A model generated the notes under the pieces. It did not search any database. It saw only the letters and a list, made by a program, of their open reading frames with translations, and was not told the DNA's origin. A DNA stretch of 6,062 nucleotides from Bacteroidota bacterium (lineage in GTDB: Bacteria > Spirochaetota > Spirochaetia > JABMQR01). The DNA is taken from NCBI GenBank assembly GCA_013202335.1, contig JABMQR010000179.1, positions 1-6,062 on the forward strand, read 5' to 3'. Positions 1-5,981 of the stretch are shown one piece after another; positions within the stretch are counted from its first letter, which is position 1; the number at the start of each line of letters is the position of its first letter. Position numbers and translations under genes: made by a program.

Positions 1-1
1 A

Positions 2-70
2 GCTGGTAATCAATGGGTAGAAAAGAATTATTCTAATAATTTAAGCTCAAAAACAGAAAAAAGTTTTTAG
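2..70 (+). CDS. possible C-terminal end of an upstream gene (partial)
   Basis: From the left edge one forward frame stays open for 22 codons and ends at TAG (68-70). The other two forward frames stop within the first 18 bases. The encoded tail (AGNQWVEKNYSNN, then a Ser/Lys-rich end) is hydrophilic and has no recognisable motif. An open frame this short could occur by chance in AT-rich DNA, so this is only a candidate. If real, it runs in the same direction as adk, ends about 90 nt upstream of it, and could supply the transcript for adk, for which I find no convincing promoter. Confidence 0.3.
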   Translation, partial: AGNQWVEKNYSNNLSSKTEKSF

Positions 71-148
71 TTCAAATTAATCCTTAACTGAAATCGATTT
101 GTCATCCAGAAAACCCACCGGTTTCCGGTCACTTCATATTTATTATAT

Positions 149-154
149 AAGGAG
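149..154 (+). promoter_or_regulatory. Shine-Dalgarno site that fixes the adk start
   Basis: AAGGAG lies 7 nt before the ATG at 162. This selects that ATG over the in-frame TTG at 99, which has no such site and would add 21 residues ahead of the Walker A strand that normally opens adenylate kinases. Confidence 0.85.
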
Positions 155-161
155 CTGCAGA

Positions 162-791
162 ATGAACTTAATCTTCCTCGGCCCACCGGGCGCAGGCAAA
201 GGGACAATTGCTATCAGGATTAAAGATATTTTCTCTATTCCACACATCTCAACCGGAGACATATTCAGGGCAGCAATAAAAAACGAAACTCCACTTGGTA
301 AGCAAGTTAAATCAATATTAGCTGCAGGCAATCTGGTTACCGACCAAGTCACTATTAAACTGGTAGAGGAGCGGTTGACCAAGGATGACGCAAAAAACGG
401 CTACATTCTTGATGGATTCCCGCGAACAATTCCCCAGGCAGAAGCTCTGGAAACCTTTGCACAGATAGATTACGTAATAAATTTTGAAATAAAACGCGAA
501 GTAATAATCAGAAGACTCTCCGGTCGAAGAATCGCAAAAGAATCTGGGAGGGTTTATCATATAATATATGGTCCACCAAAAAGAGAAGGATTTTGCGATG
601 TGTCAGGAGAACCGCTTATTCAACGTGAAGACGACAAGGAAGAAGCCATCATAAACAGGCTCAATGTCTACCAAAAACAGACAGAACCTTTAATTGATTA
701 CTATTCAGCAAAAGGTCTGATAAAGAATATTGATGCAGCACCATCGCCGGAAACCGTAGTTGAAAACTTGATCCCATTATTAAAACGGTAA
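162..791 (+). CDS. adk: adenylate kinase (long-LID type)
   Basis: This cytosolic enzyme catalyses ATP + AMP = 2 ADP. The protein has 209 residues, close to the usual length of bacterial long-form enzymes. Visible motifs are the P-loop GPPGAGKGT (7-15), the AMP-site STGDIFR (30-36) and the family signature DGFPRT (84-89). The LID runs from about 121 to 160 with arginines R122/R123 and the conserved QREDDKEEAI block (154-163). The four positions that bind zinc in Cys4-type LIDs (125, 128, 145, 148) are Ala, Ser, Cys and Ser, so a zinc site is probably absent. The LID may instead be held by polar contacts, as in enterobacterial enzymes. The start is set by the AAGGAG site. The gene converges on the lipoprotein gene, with 19 nt between stop codons and no evident terminator. 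Identification is essentially certain. Confidence 0.97.
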   Translation: MNLIFLGPPGAGKGTIAIRIKDIFSIPHISTGDIFRAAIKNETPLGKQVKSILAAGNLVTDQVTIKLVEERLTKDDAKNGYILDGFPRTIPQAEALETFAQIDYVINFEIKREVIIRRLSGRRIAKESGRVYHIIYGPPKREGFCDVSGEPLIQREDDKEEAIINRLNVYQKQTEPLIDYYSAKGLIKNIDAAPSPETVVENLIPLLKR

Positions 792-810
792 ATAGCACTT
801 GCAGCTTGAC

Positions 811-1743
811 TTAAAAAGCATCCTGATATTTACGTATAAACTCTTCACCTAGCAGGGTAAGTAACTCTTTCTTTATGGGATCTGAAAGAGTACTTACATC
901 ACTCTTTTTCACTTGAGAAACATCAAAACCCAATAGAACGGCTTCACGTAAATAGGTAAATCCAGACAGTTTCCCCAAAGTCAGGAGATGAAGGGAAAAT
1001 TCATATATAAGCTCAGAATCTAAAAGTTCTGCAGAATCAAGTTTTTCATAGAGTTCCTGTATAGGTTTTTCCGCTGATTTGTTATGTAGTATTTTTACTA
1101 ATCCAGATACCGCTTCATTGTTTCCGGAATCTTTTTCCCATGCAGCTATATACCAATCCTCAGCTTCAGGGTTGTTTTGAAGAAAAAACAACTCACCCTG
1201 TAAAAAGAGTATATCTGAATTTAGGGTGCTGTTTTCAATTAAAAAATCCAAATGGAAGGAAGCCCTGTCAAAGTTCTCAACCTCCAGATAAACACGAATA
1301 CAATTTTTTCTTAATTCATCAAAGGCCGGATTATTACCCAGAACGGACTCATATAACTCTAATGCCTTGTTAGGATCACCTCTTTTATACATATTCCAGG
1401 CAGATGCATTTAGGATGATTACATTATCAGGATCTTCTGCTAAAAGCAGCTGGAAAAGATTTTCAGCCTCTGCAAATTGCCCATTAAGCGTATAAGTGAG
1501 TGCAAGGTTGTATGAAACACTGCGATTATCAGAATTATAGGATAAGGCAGTAAAGTAATACTTTTCAGCTTCCTGATTATTCCCTTTATCCAATTCAGAA
1601 TTTCCTAAGTTATAATAGGCATCTGAAAGTATTGTTCGATCAGACATGGTGCTGCAGGATACTGCAAGCAACAAAAACAGTGACATTATGAAAAGCCTCT
1701 TACATAGGAGAATTAACCAGTTAGTTAATTGAGATTCTTTCAT
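811..1743 (-). CDS. TPR-repeat lipoprotein
   Basis: The 310-residue protein has a lipoprotein signal peptide: Lys/Arg at 15-16, a hydrophobic core at 17-28, and the relaxed lipobox LAVSC with the modified Cys at 30. Leu at -4 and Ala at -3 fit the looser spirochaetal type better than the E. coli consensus. Residues +2/+3 are Ser-Thr, so there is no Asp at +2, the inner-membrane retention signal known from E. coli. About three tetratricopeptide repeats follow (roughly 42-75, 76-109, 110-142), with pattern residues such as YYNLG, A8/A20-type alanines and a terminal P/D-N turn. Degenerate helical repeats continue to about 220, and the C-terminal third (220-310) is helical without a known motif. 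TPRs are protein-binding scaffolds; the partner is unknown. The first Met (1743) is preferred because starting at Met20 would leave a signal peptide with no positive charge. The gene starts 5 nt after the UPRT stop, with a G-run as weak ribosome site, so it is probably translationally coupled. A periplasm-facing envelope location is inferred. Confidence 0.85.
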   Translation of the reverse strand: MKESQLTNWLILLCKRLFIMSLFLLLAVSCSTMSDRTILSDAYYNLGNSELDKGNNQEAEKYYFTALSYNSDNRSVSYNLALTYTLNGQFAEAENLFQLLLAEDPDNVIILNASAWNMYKRGDPNKALELYESVLGNNPAFDELRKNCIRVYLEVENFDRASFHLDFLIENSTLNSDILFLQGELFFLQNNPEAEDWYIAAWEKDSGNNEAVSGLVKILHNKSAEKPIQELYEKLDSAELLDSELIYEFSLHLLTLGKLSGFTYLREAVLLGFDVSQVKKSDVSTLSDPIKKELLTLLGEEFIRKYQDAF

Positions 1744-1748
1744 CTCAT

Positions 1749-2813
1749 TTATTCCCCCAGCACAGTCTGTTCTATTTTCTGCACCTGAGAACGGTACAAA
1801 GAAGCTATATTTGCTCCGTAATCCGCTATCAACTGGATAATATTTCTTGGATTATCTTCTGTATCAATACCATTCAAACGGTCTCCTGCATCACCCAGTC
1901 CAGGAAGAATATAAGCCAATTCGTTTAATACCGGGTCCATCCACAGTGTATAGACTTCCGCATTTTCAATTGCTCTTACAGTTCGCAGGGATCCTTTTAA
2001 TGCAGAAATCACATTAATAAACTTAATAGACTTTGGTCTGACGCCTTGTTCATGCAAATACTTAACGATGGTAACAAGGCTTCCACCAGTTGCATTCATG
2101 GGATCAGCAAAAATTAAATCCTTACCGGTGAGTTTATCCAGATCAAAAAATGACTTATCTAAATCCAGAATATATTCCATATTAAATTCTTTCTTTGTTT
2201 CATCCCGTTTTATCCTGAAAAGTGCAAAAGGGGTAACGTAATTGGTCGAAGAGTATTCCTGTATCTCCTTACTGACAATCATTGAAGGAAGAAGCGCTCC
2301 ACGAAGCATAACACACATAACGGTATCCTCAATTAATGCATCCACATCAGGTATTTTATGAACAGCATAATTCTGAACAGGAATATCTACTGGAGTATCA
2401 TTGATTAAGTAGTTTTTCTTTGTTAGAGCATTATCAGTAAATGCAAGATTGAAAAGAAGTTCAAAAGCCCTCTGAACATAATAGACAAACTCCTCATGCC
2501 CTGTTTTTGGATTACGCAACTTTGCAATTAAACGTGAAGCCTCTCCATGAACCTCTTTTGGCGTATCAAATGAATAGACATGTATAGCAGGTTCATCCTT
2601 AACTATATCCTGCATTGTCTTTCCAACCTTTTCATATATTCGAATCAACTCTTTTTCAGCATTTTTTACAGATGCCTTATCCTTACCCGCTGCTATGGTT
2701 TCAAAATGCGATGTCGTTTCAGAATACTCTCTATTCATTTTATCAATTAATTCTTTGTCTGAGTCGGAAAGATATCCATCAAGATCTGCAGCAGTCAAAA
2801 TAATCTTACTCAT
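1749..2813 (-). CDS. uracil phosphoribosyltransferase-like protein with N- and C-terminal extensions
   Basis: The protein contains the hallmarks of UPRT, which makes UMP from uracil and PRPP in pyrimidine salvage. These are an [10 protein letters not shown] segment (169-178; family form LRAGLGM), the PRPP-binding loop [10 protein letters not shown] (236-245; E. coli form DPMLATGGS) and the uracil-site signature [12 protein letters not shown] (304-315). The start of the core, with [11 protein letters not shown] near 99-109, also matches the opening of the UPRT fold. At 354 residues it is much longer than the usual roughly 208. About 75 extra charged, helical residues precede the core, an insertion lies between the LRG motif and the PRPP loop, and about 39 residues follow the uracil signature, where typical enzymes end. 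Ribosome site AGGAG lies 8 nt before ATG. It is first in a two-gene unit with the lipoprotein. The retained binding motifs argue for an active phosphoribosyltransferase, but the divergence leaves base specificity unproven, so I withhold the symbol upp. Confidence 0.85.
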   Translation of the reverse strand: MSKIILTAADLDGYLSDSDKELIDKMNREYSETTSHFETIAAGKDKASVKNAEKELIRIYEKVGKTMQDIVKDEPAIHVYSFDTPKEVHGEASRLIAKLRNPKTGHEEFVYYVQRAFELLFNLAFTDNALTKKNYLINDTPVDIPVQNYAVHKIPDVDALIEDTVMCVMLRGALLPSMIVSKEIQEYSSTNYVTPFALFRIKRDETKKEFNMEYILDLDKSFFDLDKLTGKDLIFADPMNATGGSLVTIVKYLHEQGVRPKSIKFINVISALKGSLRTVRAIENAEVYTLWMDPVLNELAYILPGLGDAGDRLNGIDTEDNPRNIIQLIADYGANIASLYRSQVQKIEQTVLGE

Positions 2814-2961
2814 GAAATTAGCTCCTGTTGTAGTAATGTTTGTTTTTTATCCAATATAACTATGTTTTCAAATTCTAAATAATGTTCGAATACCACTATA
2901 CCTGCTATCTACTATTTGGGCAATTATTTTACTAAAGGGAAAAGAGCAAAAAGATCTGTAT
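2814..2961. other. intergenic region between the SDR operon and the UPRT unit
   Basis: These 148 AT-rich bases hold the reverse-strand promoter of the UPRT unit and its leader of about 75 nt ending in the AGGAG ribosome site. I see no GC-rich hairpin plus U-tract behind the last SDR gene, so some transcription may run on from the SDR operon into the UPRT gene. No small open frame with a ribosome site was found. Confidence 0.6.
2895..2923 (-). promoter_or_regulatory. sigma70-type promoter for the UPRT-lipoprotein unit
   Basis: On the reverse strand, TTGCCC (2923-2918, 4 of 6 to TTGACA) is separated by exactly 17 bp from TATAGT (2900-2895, 5 of 6 to TATAAT). Transcription would start near 2888, giving a leader of about 75 nt before the UPRT start. 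The position is right and no competing pair of equal quality was found, but AT-rich DNA yields chance matches. Confidence 0.55.
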
Positions 2962-3957
2962 TTACCTCTTTCGTATGTAATTTTGATTTAACCATTCAAC
3001 AGTTTTTTGAAGCCCTGTTGTAAGAGAGGTTATTTCCAAACCAAGCTCATTAACTGCTCGTTGTGCAGAGACTTCCCAATCATACTTACCTTTTACCAAC
3101 CATTTAGGTGTAATTAATGGAGTTTTTCCGAAAACATTTGCCAGAAACAGCTGTATGTTTGCAATAATAGTACTTAACCAAAAGGGAATTTTGATCATCA
3201 TCTTTTTTTTGCCGGATACTGTACGAAGTATTGAGAAAAAATTGATGTAATCACTATTTTCACCACCAAGAATATATGTCTGTCCAGCAGCTCCCTTCTG
3301 CATTGCTGAGATATGTCCGTCTACTACATCATCTATAAAAACATAGTTACCAATCTTGTCCCCTTTCCCAGGAATCAATGCCCCAATCCCATTGATATAG
3401 GTAACAATAAGCCGGGTCACAGAATCAGGAGAACCAAAAAGATACGGGCCGTAGATACGCGTCGGATTGACAATTACTACATCCAACCCGGCAATAACAT
3501 AGTTCTTAATGCGGGATTCACAGTATGTCTTTGAACTCTCATACTCGTTAAAAAAATCACGATTTCTCACATAGCTCTCTGTAATCGCTTCGCCATTTGA
3601 GGTTCCAAACACTCCAGCAGTCGAAGTAACTACTACTTTTTTTATATTTCCCTTAATAGCTGACTGTAATACATTTTCTGTACCTGTAACATTCAGATCA
3701 AAATAGGTTTTAGGATTCTTAGCCCATACTTTGGCATATGCAGCAAGGTGAAAAATGCCGTCACATCCAACCGCTGCTGTATCGACACTTTTCTTATTAA
3801 GAATATCCCCGTAACACAATGTTACACCCACCTGTTGAATCAGGGCTGCTTTCTCTTTACTTCTGCATAAAGCATTAACCGTATGCCCATGATTAATGAG
3901 AGCTTTTACCAAATGTGCACCAACATAACCAGTTGCACCGGTAACGAGATATTTCAT
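2962..3957 (-). CDS. NAD(P)-dependent extended SDR, dihydroflavonol-reductase/HpnA-like (SDR 1)
   Basis: This is an extended short-chain dehydrogenase/reductase of 331 residues, of normal length. The nucleotide-binding loop is TGATGYVGAH (6-15), the second beta strand ends at Arg32 (a basic residue that in this fold often favours NADPH), and GDI is at 50-52. HLAAYAKVW (70-78) matches the pattern of DFR/HpnA/OleD-type enzymes, and NVTGTENV (89-96) follows. The catalytic set is Thr113 (in TSTAGVFG), Tyr139 and Lys143 (YESSK). NPTRIYGP (164-171) and NYVFIDDVVDGH (204-215) lie in the substrate half. A hydrophobic helix around 257-275 could touch the membrane, as in HpnA or 3-beta-HSD-like members. 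The family oxidises or reduces hydroxyl/keto groups or epimerises sugars; the substrate cannot be read from the sequence. The start ATG overlaps the CPBP stop by one base (TAATG), preceded by an AAAGGG ribosome site. It is last in a three-gene operon and a paralog of SDR 2. Confidence 0.88.
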   Translation of the reverse strand: MKYLVTGATGYVGAHLVKALINHGHTVNALCRSKEKAALIQQVGVTLCYGDILNKKSVDTAAVGCDGIFHLAAYAKVWAKNPKTYFDLNVTGTENVLQSAIKGNIKKVVVTSTAGVFGTSNGEAITESYVRNRDFFNEYESSKTYCESRIKNYVIAGLDVVIVNPTRIYGPYLFGSPDSVTRLIVTYINGIGALIPGKGDKIGNYVFIDDVVDGHISAMQKGAAGQTYILGGENSDYINFFSILRTVSGKKKMMIKIPFWLSTIIANIQLFLANVFGKTPLITPKWLVKGKYDWEVSAQRAVNELGLEITSLTTGLQKTVEWLNQNYIRKR

Positions 3958-4667
3958 TAATTTTTCCCTTTTAAAGCAATTCTCATATCCTTCTGATTAT
4001 GGAGAGAAAGAAATGAGTTACTTAGGCCAAGTGCAATATGCACAAAAACTGCAATCCAGATACTACCGGAGAGAATGGTCAGAACGCACAGAATTGTTCC
4101 TAAAAAAACAGCACCGACAGCTTCATTCATCCCTTTGGGGATATGAGTTGCAGAATATAATGAAACATTAACCAAAACCGCCGGCCAAATCCCCATAACA
4201 TCTATGAGGGGGAAAAGGAGCAGCCCTCTAAAAAGCATTTCATATGCAATGAGGTAGATTATCCAGGTGGCTGCATTTAAGAGAAGAAGCCTTCTTCCCC
4301 AAATTTTTTCTCTAATTTGTGGATAATTCTTAAGATTATTAGGATTTCGGGTAGTAAAAACATTGAGAACTACCGCCAATAGAGATAAAACAATTGATGC
4401 AGTTAAAATAAATAATCCTGAACCCTTTACAAATATATACCCAATATCAGAAAAGGAATATTCGGTGCAAATTAGAAAAACTGAAGTAGGAATAATCCCC
4501 AGTAAAACTGCTCCCGCAACACGGGCCTTAAGTATTTTCTTTGTATCTCCCTGTGAGGAACTGAAAATCTTCCAATACGCTAAGAATGAGAGGGTGAATA
4601 ACCCTAGAATCAACACTGAGGGCAGCTCATTTCCTGACATGGTTAATAACTCATCAGCACTTACCAT
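3957..4667 (-). CDS. CPBP-family (CAAX protease/Rce1-like) integral membrane protein
   Basis: A 236-residue, very hydrophobic protein with about seven or eight likely membrane segments (about 17-35, 49-68, 78-104, 127-153, 160-176, 184-201, 203-218). It carries a CPBP core: YEMLFRG (142-148) at the place of the EExxxR motif, YSATH (171-175) for FxxxH, and His210 in VFVHIALG for the last His motif. CPBP proteins are glutamate-type intramembrane peptidases; some act in prenylated-protein processing or bacteriocin immunity, and others may lack activity. Here the first Glu of motif 1 is Tyr, and Asn of the HxxxN motif is missing at the expected spacing (Gly214; next Asn is 217). Activity is therefore uncertain. 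The start at 4667 is chosen for the GGAG in the end of the preceding gene, 6 nt upstream. The gene begins 3 nt after SDR 2 and its stop shares a base with the SDR 1 start, so it is tightly coupled to both reductases. Confidence 0.8.
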   Translation of the reverse strand: MVSADELLTMSGNELPSVLILGLFTLSFLAYWKIFSSSQGDTKKILKARVAGAVLLGIIPTSVFLICTEYSFSDIGYIFVKGSGLFILTASIVLSLLAVVLNVFTTRNPNNLKNYPQIREKIWGRRLLLLNAATWIIYLIAYEMLFRGLLLFPLIDVMGIWPAVLVNVSLYSATHIPKGMNEAVGAVFLGTILCVLTILSGSIWIAVFVHIALGLSNSFLSLHNQKDMRIALKGKN

Positions 4668-4670
4668 TGA

Positions 4671-5657
4671 TTACTCCAGGTATCCATACTCTCTGAACCA
4701 GGAAACTGTTTCAGCTACTGTAATTTCAAGAGAAGTTTGCGGTAAATCCAACTCCCGAACTGCCTTAGCTGCTGAAAAATAGTGCCCATCACAGGAAGCC
4801 CTTGCCATAGCCAAACTCATTTTTGGTTTTTTACCAGTACATACACCATATATTGATCCAAACATACCAATTATTTTTACCAGAAAATCTGGAACCAGCA
4901 TTCTGGGTGGTCTTACATTTGAGGTCTTTGCAATTAATGTAAAGGCTTCTTTGTATGACAGGTTTTGATTTCCCATAATATAACACTCACCTATTCTGCC
5001 TTTCTCCAGGGCATTACAGATACCTTCAGCAACATCAACAGCCGCAACCCAGTTTCTGCCTCCCCTGCTGTAACCGGCTAATTGTTTTTTTGCAACAGCT
5101 AACAGCATGGCGCCAGAGCTCGGTTTACAATCAAATGGACCAAGCATAAATGTTGGGCAAGCTACAACTGCAGGCAGTCCCCTCTTATTCACCGCTTCAA
5201 GGACAAGATCCTGTCCCTGCTTTTTTGAAGTAATATAGTCAATTCCATACTTAGCAGATCGAAATGACGTCAGCTCTGTCCCCGGATTATCCTTGCTGCC
5301 GTAGCCGAAAGCGGTAGCACTACCCACATGAACAACCTTTTTAACTTTTTGCGCTAAAGCGGCATTAATAATATTTTCGACACCATCAACATTAATTCTC
5401 TTATATATTGGATCTTTAGTTGGCCAGACGCCTGTAACTGCAGCCATATGTATAATCCCGTCACAACCGTTAACTGCATTTTCAAGTTGTTTATAATCGG
5501 TGATATCTCCGGTTATTCTCTCAACATCTAATCCATCGAGAGTTAATGTGTTTCTGCCAGGTTGAATAAAAACACAAACAGTATATTTTCTGGCAAGCAG
5601 CTTTCTTACTACATGGCTTCCCAGCATTCCATCAGCACCGGTTACAAAAATTTTCAT
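4671..5657 (-). CDS. NAD(P)-dependent extended SDR, dihydroflavonol-reductase/HpnA-like (SDR 2)
   Basis: A 328-residue extended SDR, first gene of the operon. The binding loop is TGADGMLGSH (6-15), and the second strand ends with Gln32 where SDR 1 has Arg32, hinting at different cofactor preference. GDITD is at 50-54, HMAAVTGVW at 70-78 and NVDGVENI at 89-96. The catalytic set is Ser113 (in VGSATAFG), Tyr141 and Lys145 (YITSK). CPTFMLGP (167-174) and NWVAAVDVAEG (202-212) follow, and the ending FSAAKAVRELDL plus ETVSWF (316-321) is typical of HpnA/DFR-like reductases. The substrate is unknown, and no hopanoid or flavonoid gene is nearby. The Rossmann strand starts immediately at Met1, so the ATG at 5657 is secure, yet no Shine-Dalgarno site lies directly before it. 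The nearest, AAGGAG at 5732-5727, is about 70 nt upstream behind a potential hairpin. A strong promoter precedes it. It is paralogous to SDR 1, sharing block order and spacing through the N-terminal half. Confidence 0.88.
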   Translation of the reverse strand: MKIFVTGADGMLGSHVVRKLLARKYTVCVFIQPGRNTLTLDGLDVERITGDITDYKQLENAVNGCDGIIHMAAVTGVWPTKDPIYKRINVDGVENIINAALAQKVKKVVHVGSATAFGYGSKDNPGTELTSFRSAKYGIDYITSKKQGQDLVLEAVNKRGLPAVVACPTFMLGPFDCKPSSGAMLLAVAKKQLAGYSRGGRNWVAAVDVAEGICNALEKGRIGECYIMGNQNLSYKEAFTLIAKTSNVRPPRMLVPDFLVKIIGMFGSIYGVCTGKKPKMSLAMARASCDGHYFSAAKAVRELDLPQTSLEITVAETVSWFREYGYLE

Positions 5658-5668
5658 ATTATACTGTT

Positions 5669-5723
5669 AAACAATTGTCAGAATCCAGATTTACCATACG
5701 TAATTACATTGAGACAATTGCTT
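5669..5723 (-). promoter_or_regulatory. long-range stem in the 5' leader of the SDR operon
   Basis: On the reverse strand AAGCAATTGTC (5723-5713) can pair with GACAATTGTTT (5679-5669): ten Watson-Crick pairs and one G-U, enclosing a 33-nt loop. It lies between an AAGGAG sequence (5732-5727) and the SDR 2 start codon (5657). Both arms contain the palindrome CAATTG, so other pairings are possible. A regulatory role is inferred. Confidence 0.45.
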
Positions 5724-5726
5724 TTA

Positions 5727-5732
5727 CTCCTT
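5727..5732 (-). promoter_or_regulatory. distal Shine-Dalgarno-like AAGGAG in the SDR operon leader
   Basis: A full AAGGAG on the reverse strand has no long open frame at normal spacing. Only an eight-codon frame begins nearby, from a TTG. If the adjacent stem (5723-5669) folds, this site comes within about 14 unpaired nucleotides of the SDR 2 ATG, which otherwise lacks a ribosome site. Confidence 0.35.
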
Positions 5733-5803
5733 TTTCGGTGGAGGTTAGTCCTGCTTCTTTTTCACACAGATCAAAGATAATATTGAATTCTCATGTTACC
5801 AAA

Positions 5804-5832
5804 ATTATAGGGGTATTAGTTTATGACGTCAA
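5804..5832 (-). promoter_or_regulatory. near-consensus sigma70 promoter for the SDR-CPBP-SDR operon
   Basis: On the reverse strand, TTGACG (5832-5827, 5 of 6) is followed by exactly 17 bp and a perfect TATAAT (5809-5804). The DNA just upstream is A/T-rich. The predicted start is near 5797, giving a leader of about 140 nt. This is the strongest promoter match in the window. Confidence 0.8.
5824..5831. promoter_or_regulatory. palindrome TGACGTCA overlapping the -35 box (possible operator)
   Basis: A perfect 8-bp palindrome covers most of the -35 hexamer and two spacer bases. The same GACGT core recurs at 5846-5850, 21 bp from the one at 5825-5829, about two helical turns. A bound protein here would block or modulate the promoter. 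No regulator gene is adjacent, and chance is possible. Confidence 0.35.
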
Positions 5833-5885
5833 ATACTTTTAATCAGACGTACATTAATAAGAAACACAGGGCTAAAGCTGCTTAG

Positions 5886-5958
5886 AAAATAAAAAAAGCG
5901 CATTCACATCCATTTCTACATATATTACCAACATGCTGAAAAAAGATACGATTGCGCC
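5886..5958 (-). terminator. intrinsic terminator of the tRNA-Glu transcript
   Basis: On the reverse strand, the arm 5957-5939 (beginning GCGCA) pairs with 5916-5898 (ending TGCGC). Over 19 positions there are 13 Watson-Crick pairs, 4 G-U pairs and 2 mismatches. The GC-rich base of the stem runs straight into TTTTTTTATTTT (5897-5886). The loop is long (about 22 nt, possibly with extra pairing inside). The G-U pairs mean the structure is sound only as reverse-strand RNA, which fits a terminator for the tRNA lying about 50 nt upstream and protects the SDR promoter from read-through. Confidence 0.65.
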
Positions 5959-5966
5959 GTTTCTTC

Positions 5967-5981
5967 GGTAGAAAGTCTACC
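5967..5981. repeat. perfect short inverted repeat (GGTAGA-AAG-TCTACC)
   Basis: Six-base-pair arms with a 3-nt spacer lie about 25 nt past the tRNA 3' end. No U-tract follows on either strand, so it is not itself a terminator. On the reverse strand an alternative stem TTTCT/AGAAA (5975-5961) would use part of the same bases, so the two folds exclude each other. It may be a trailer or processing stem. Confidence 0.5.

Noticed and set aside
99..127. TTGTCA at 99-104 as the -35 box of an adk promoter
   Set aside because: At 17-18 bp spacing the -10 position is TTTCCG or TTCCGG, which is no match. AT-rich hexamers nearer 141-151 have no partner -35 and would place the start beyond the ribosome site.
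99..161. Upstream extension of adk from the TTG at 99
   Set aside because: The added residues do not resemble any adenylate kinase N-terminus, and the AAGGAG site sits inside this stretch in front of the ATG at 162.
2941..2971. AAAGAG/CTCTTT inverted repeat at the end of SDR 1 as a terminator
   Set aside because: The arms are only six A-rich pairs with a 19-nt loop, overlap coding sequence, and are not followed by a U-tract.
4363..4782. Forward open frame of 139 codons antisense to the CPBP gene and the end of SDR 2
   Set aside because: It lacks a ribosome site and recognisable motifs and lies opposite two strongly supported genes, so it is a shadow frame.
2962..5657. Naming the SDRs hpnA or dihydroflavonol reductase
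   Set aside because: Similarity is at family level only. No hopanoid, squalene or flavonoid gene is present, and substrate cannot be read from this fold.
5658..5663. TATAAT immediately before the SDR 2 ATG as a -10 box for leaderless transcription
   Set aside because: The hexamer touches the ATG, so the RNA would start inside the coding sequence, and no -35 box lies at the right distance. The promoter at 5832-5804 is far better.
5562..5780. Forward 72-codon frame over the SDR 2 start and its leader
   Set aside because: It has no ribosome site and a composition typical of chance translation, and it overlaps the first codons and leader of SDR 2.
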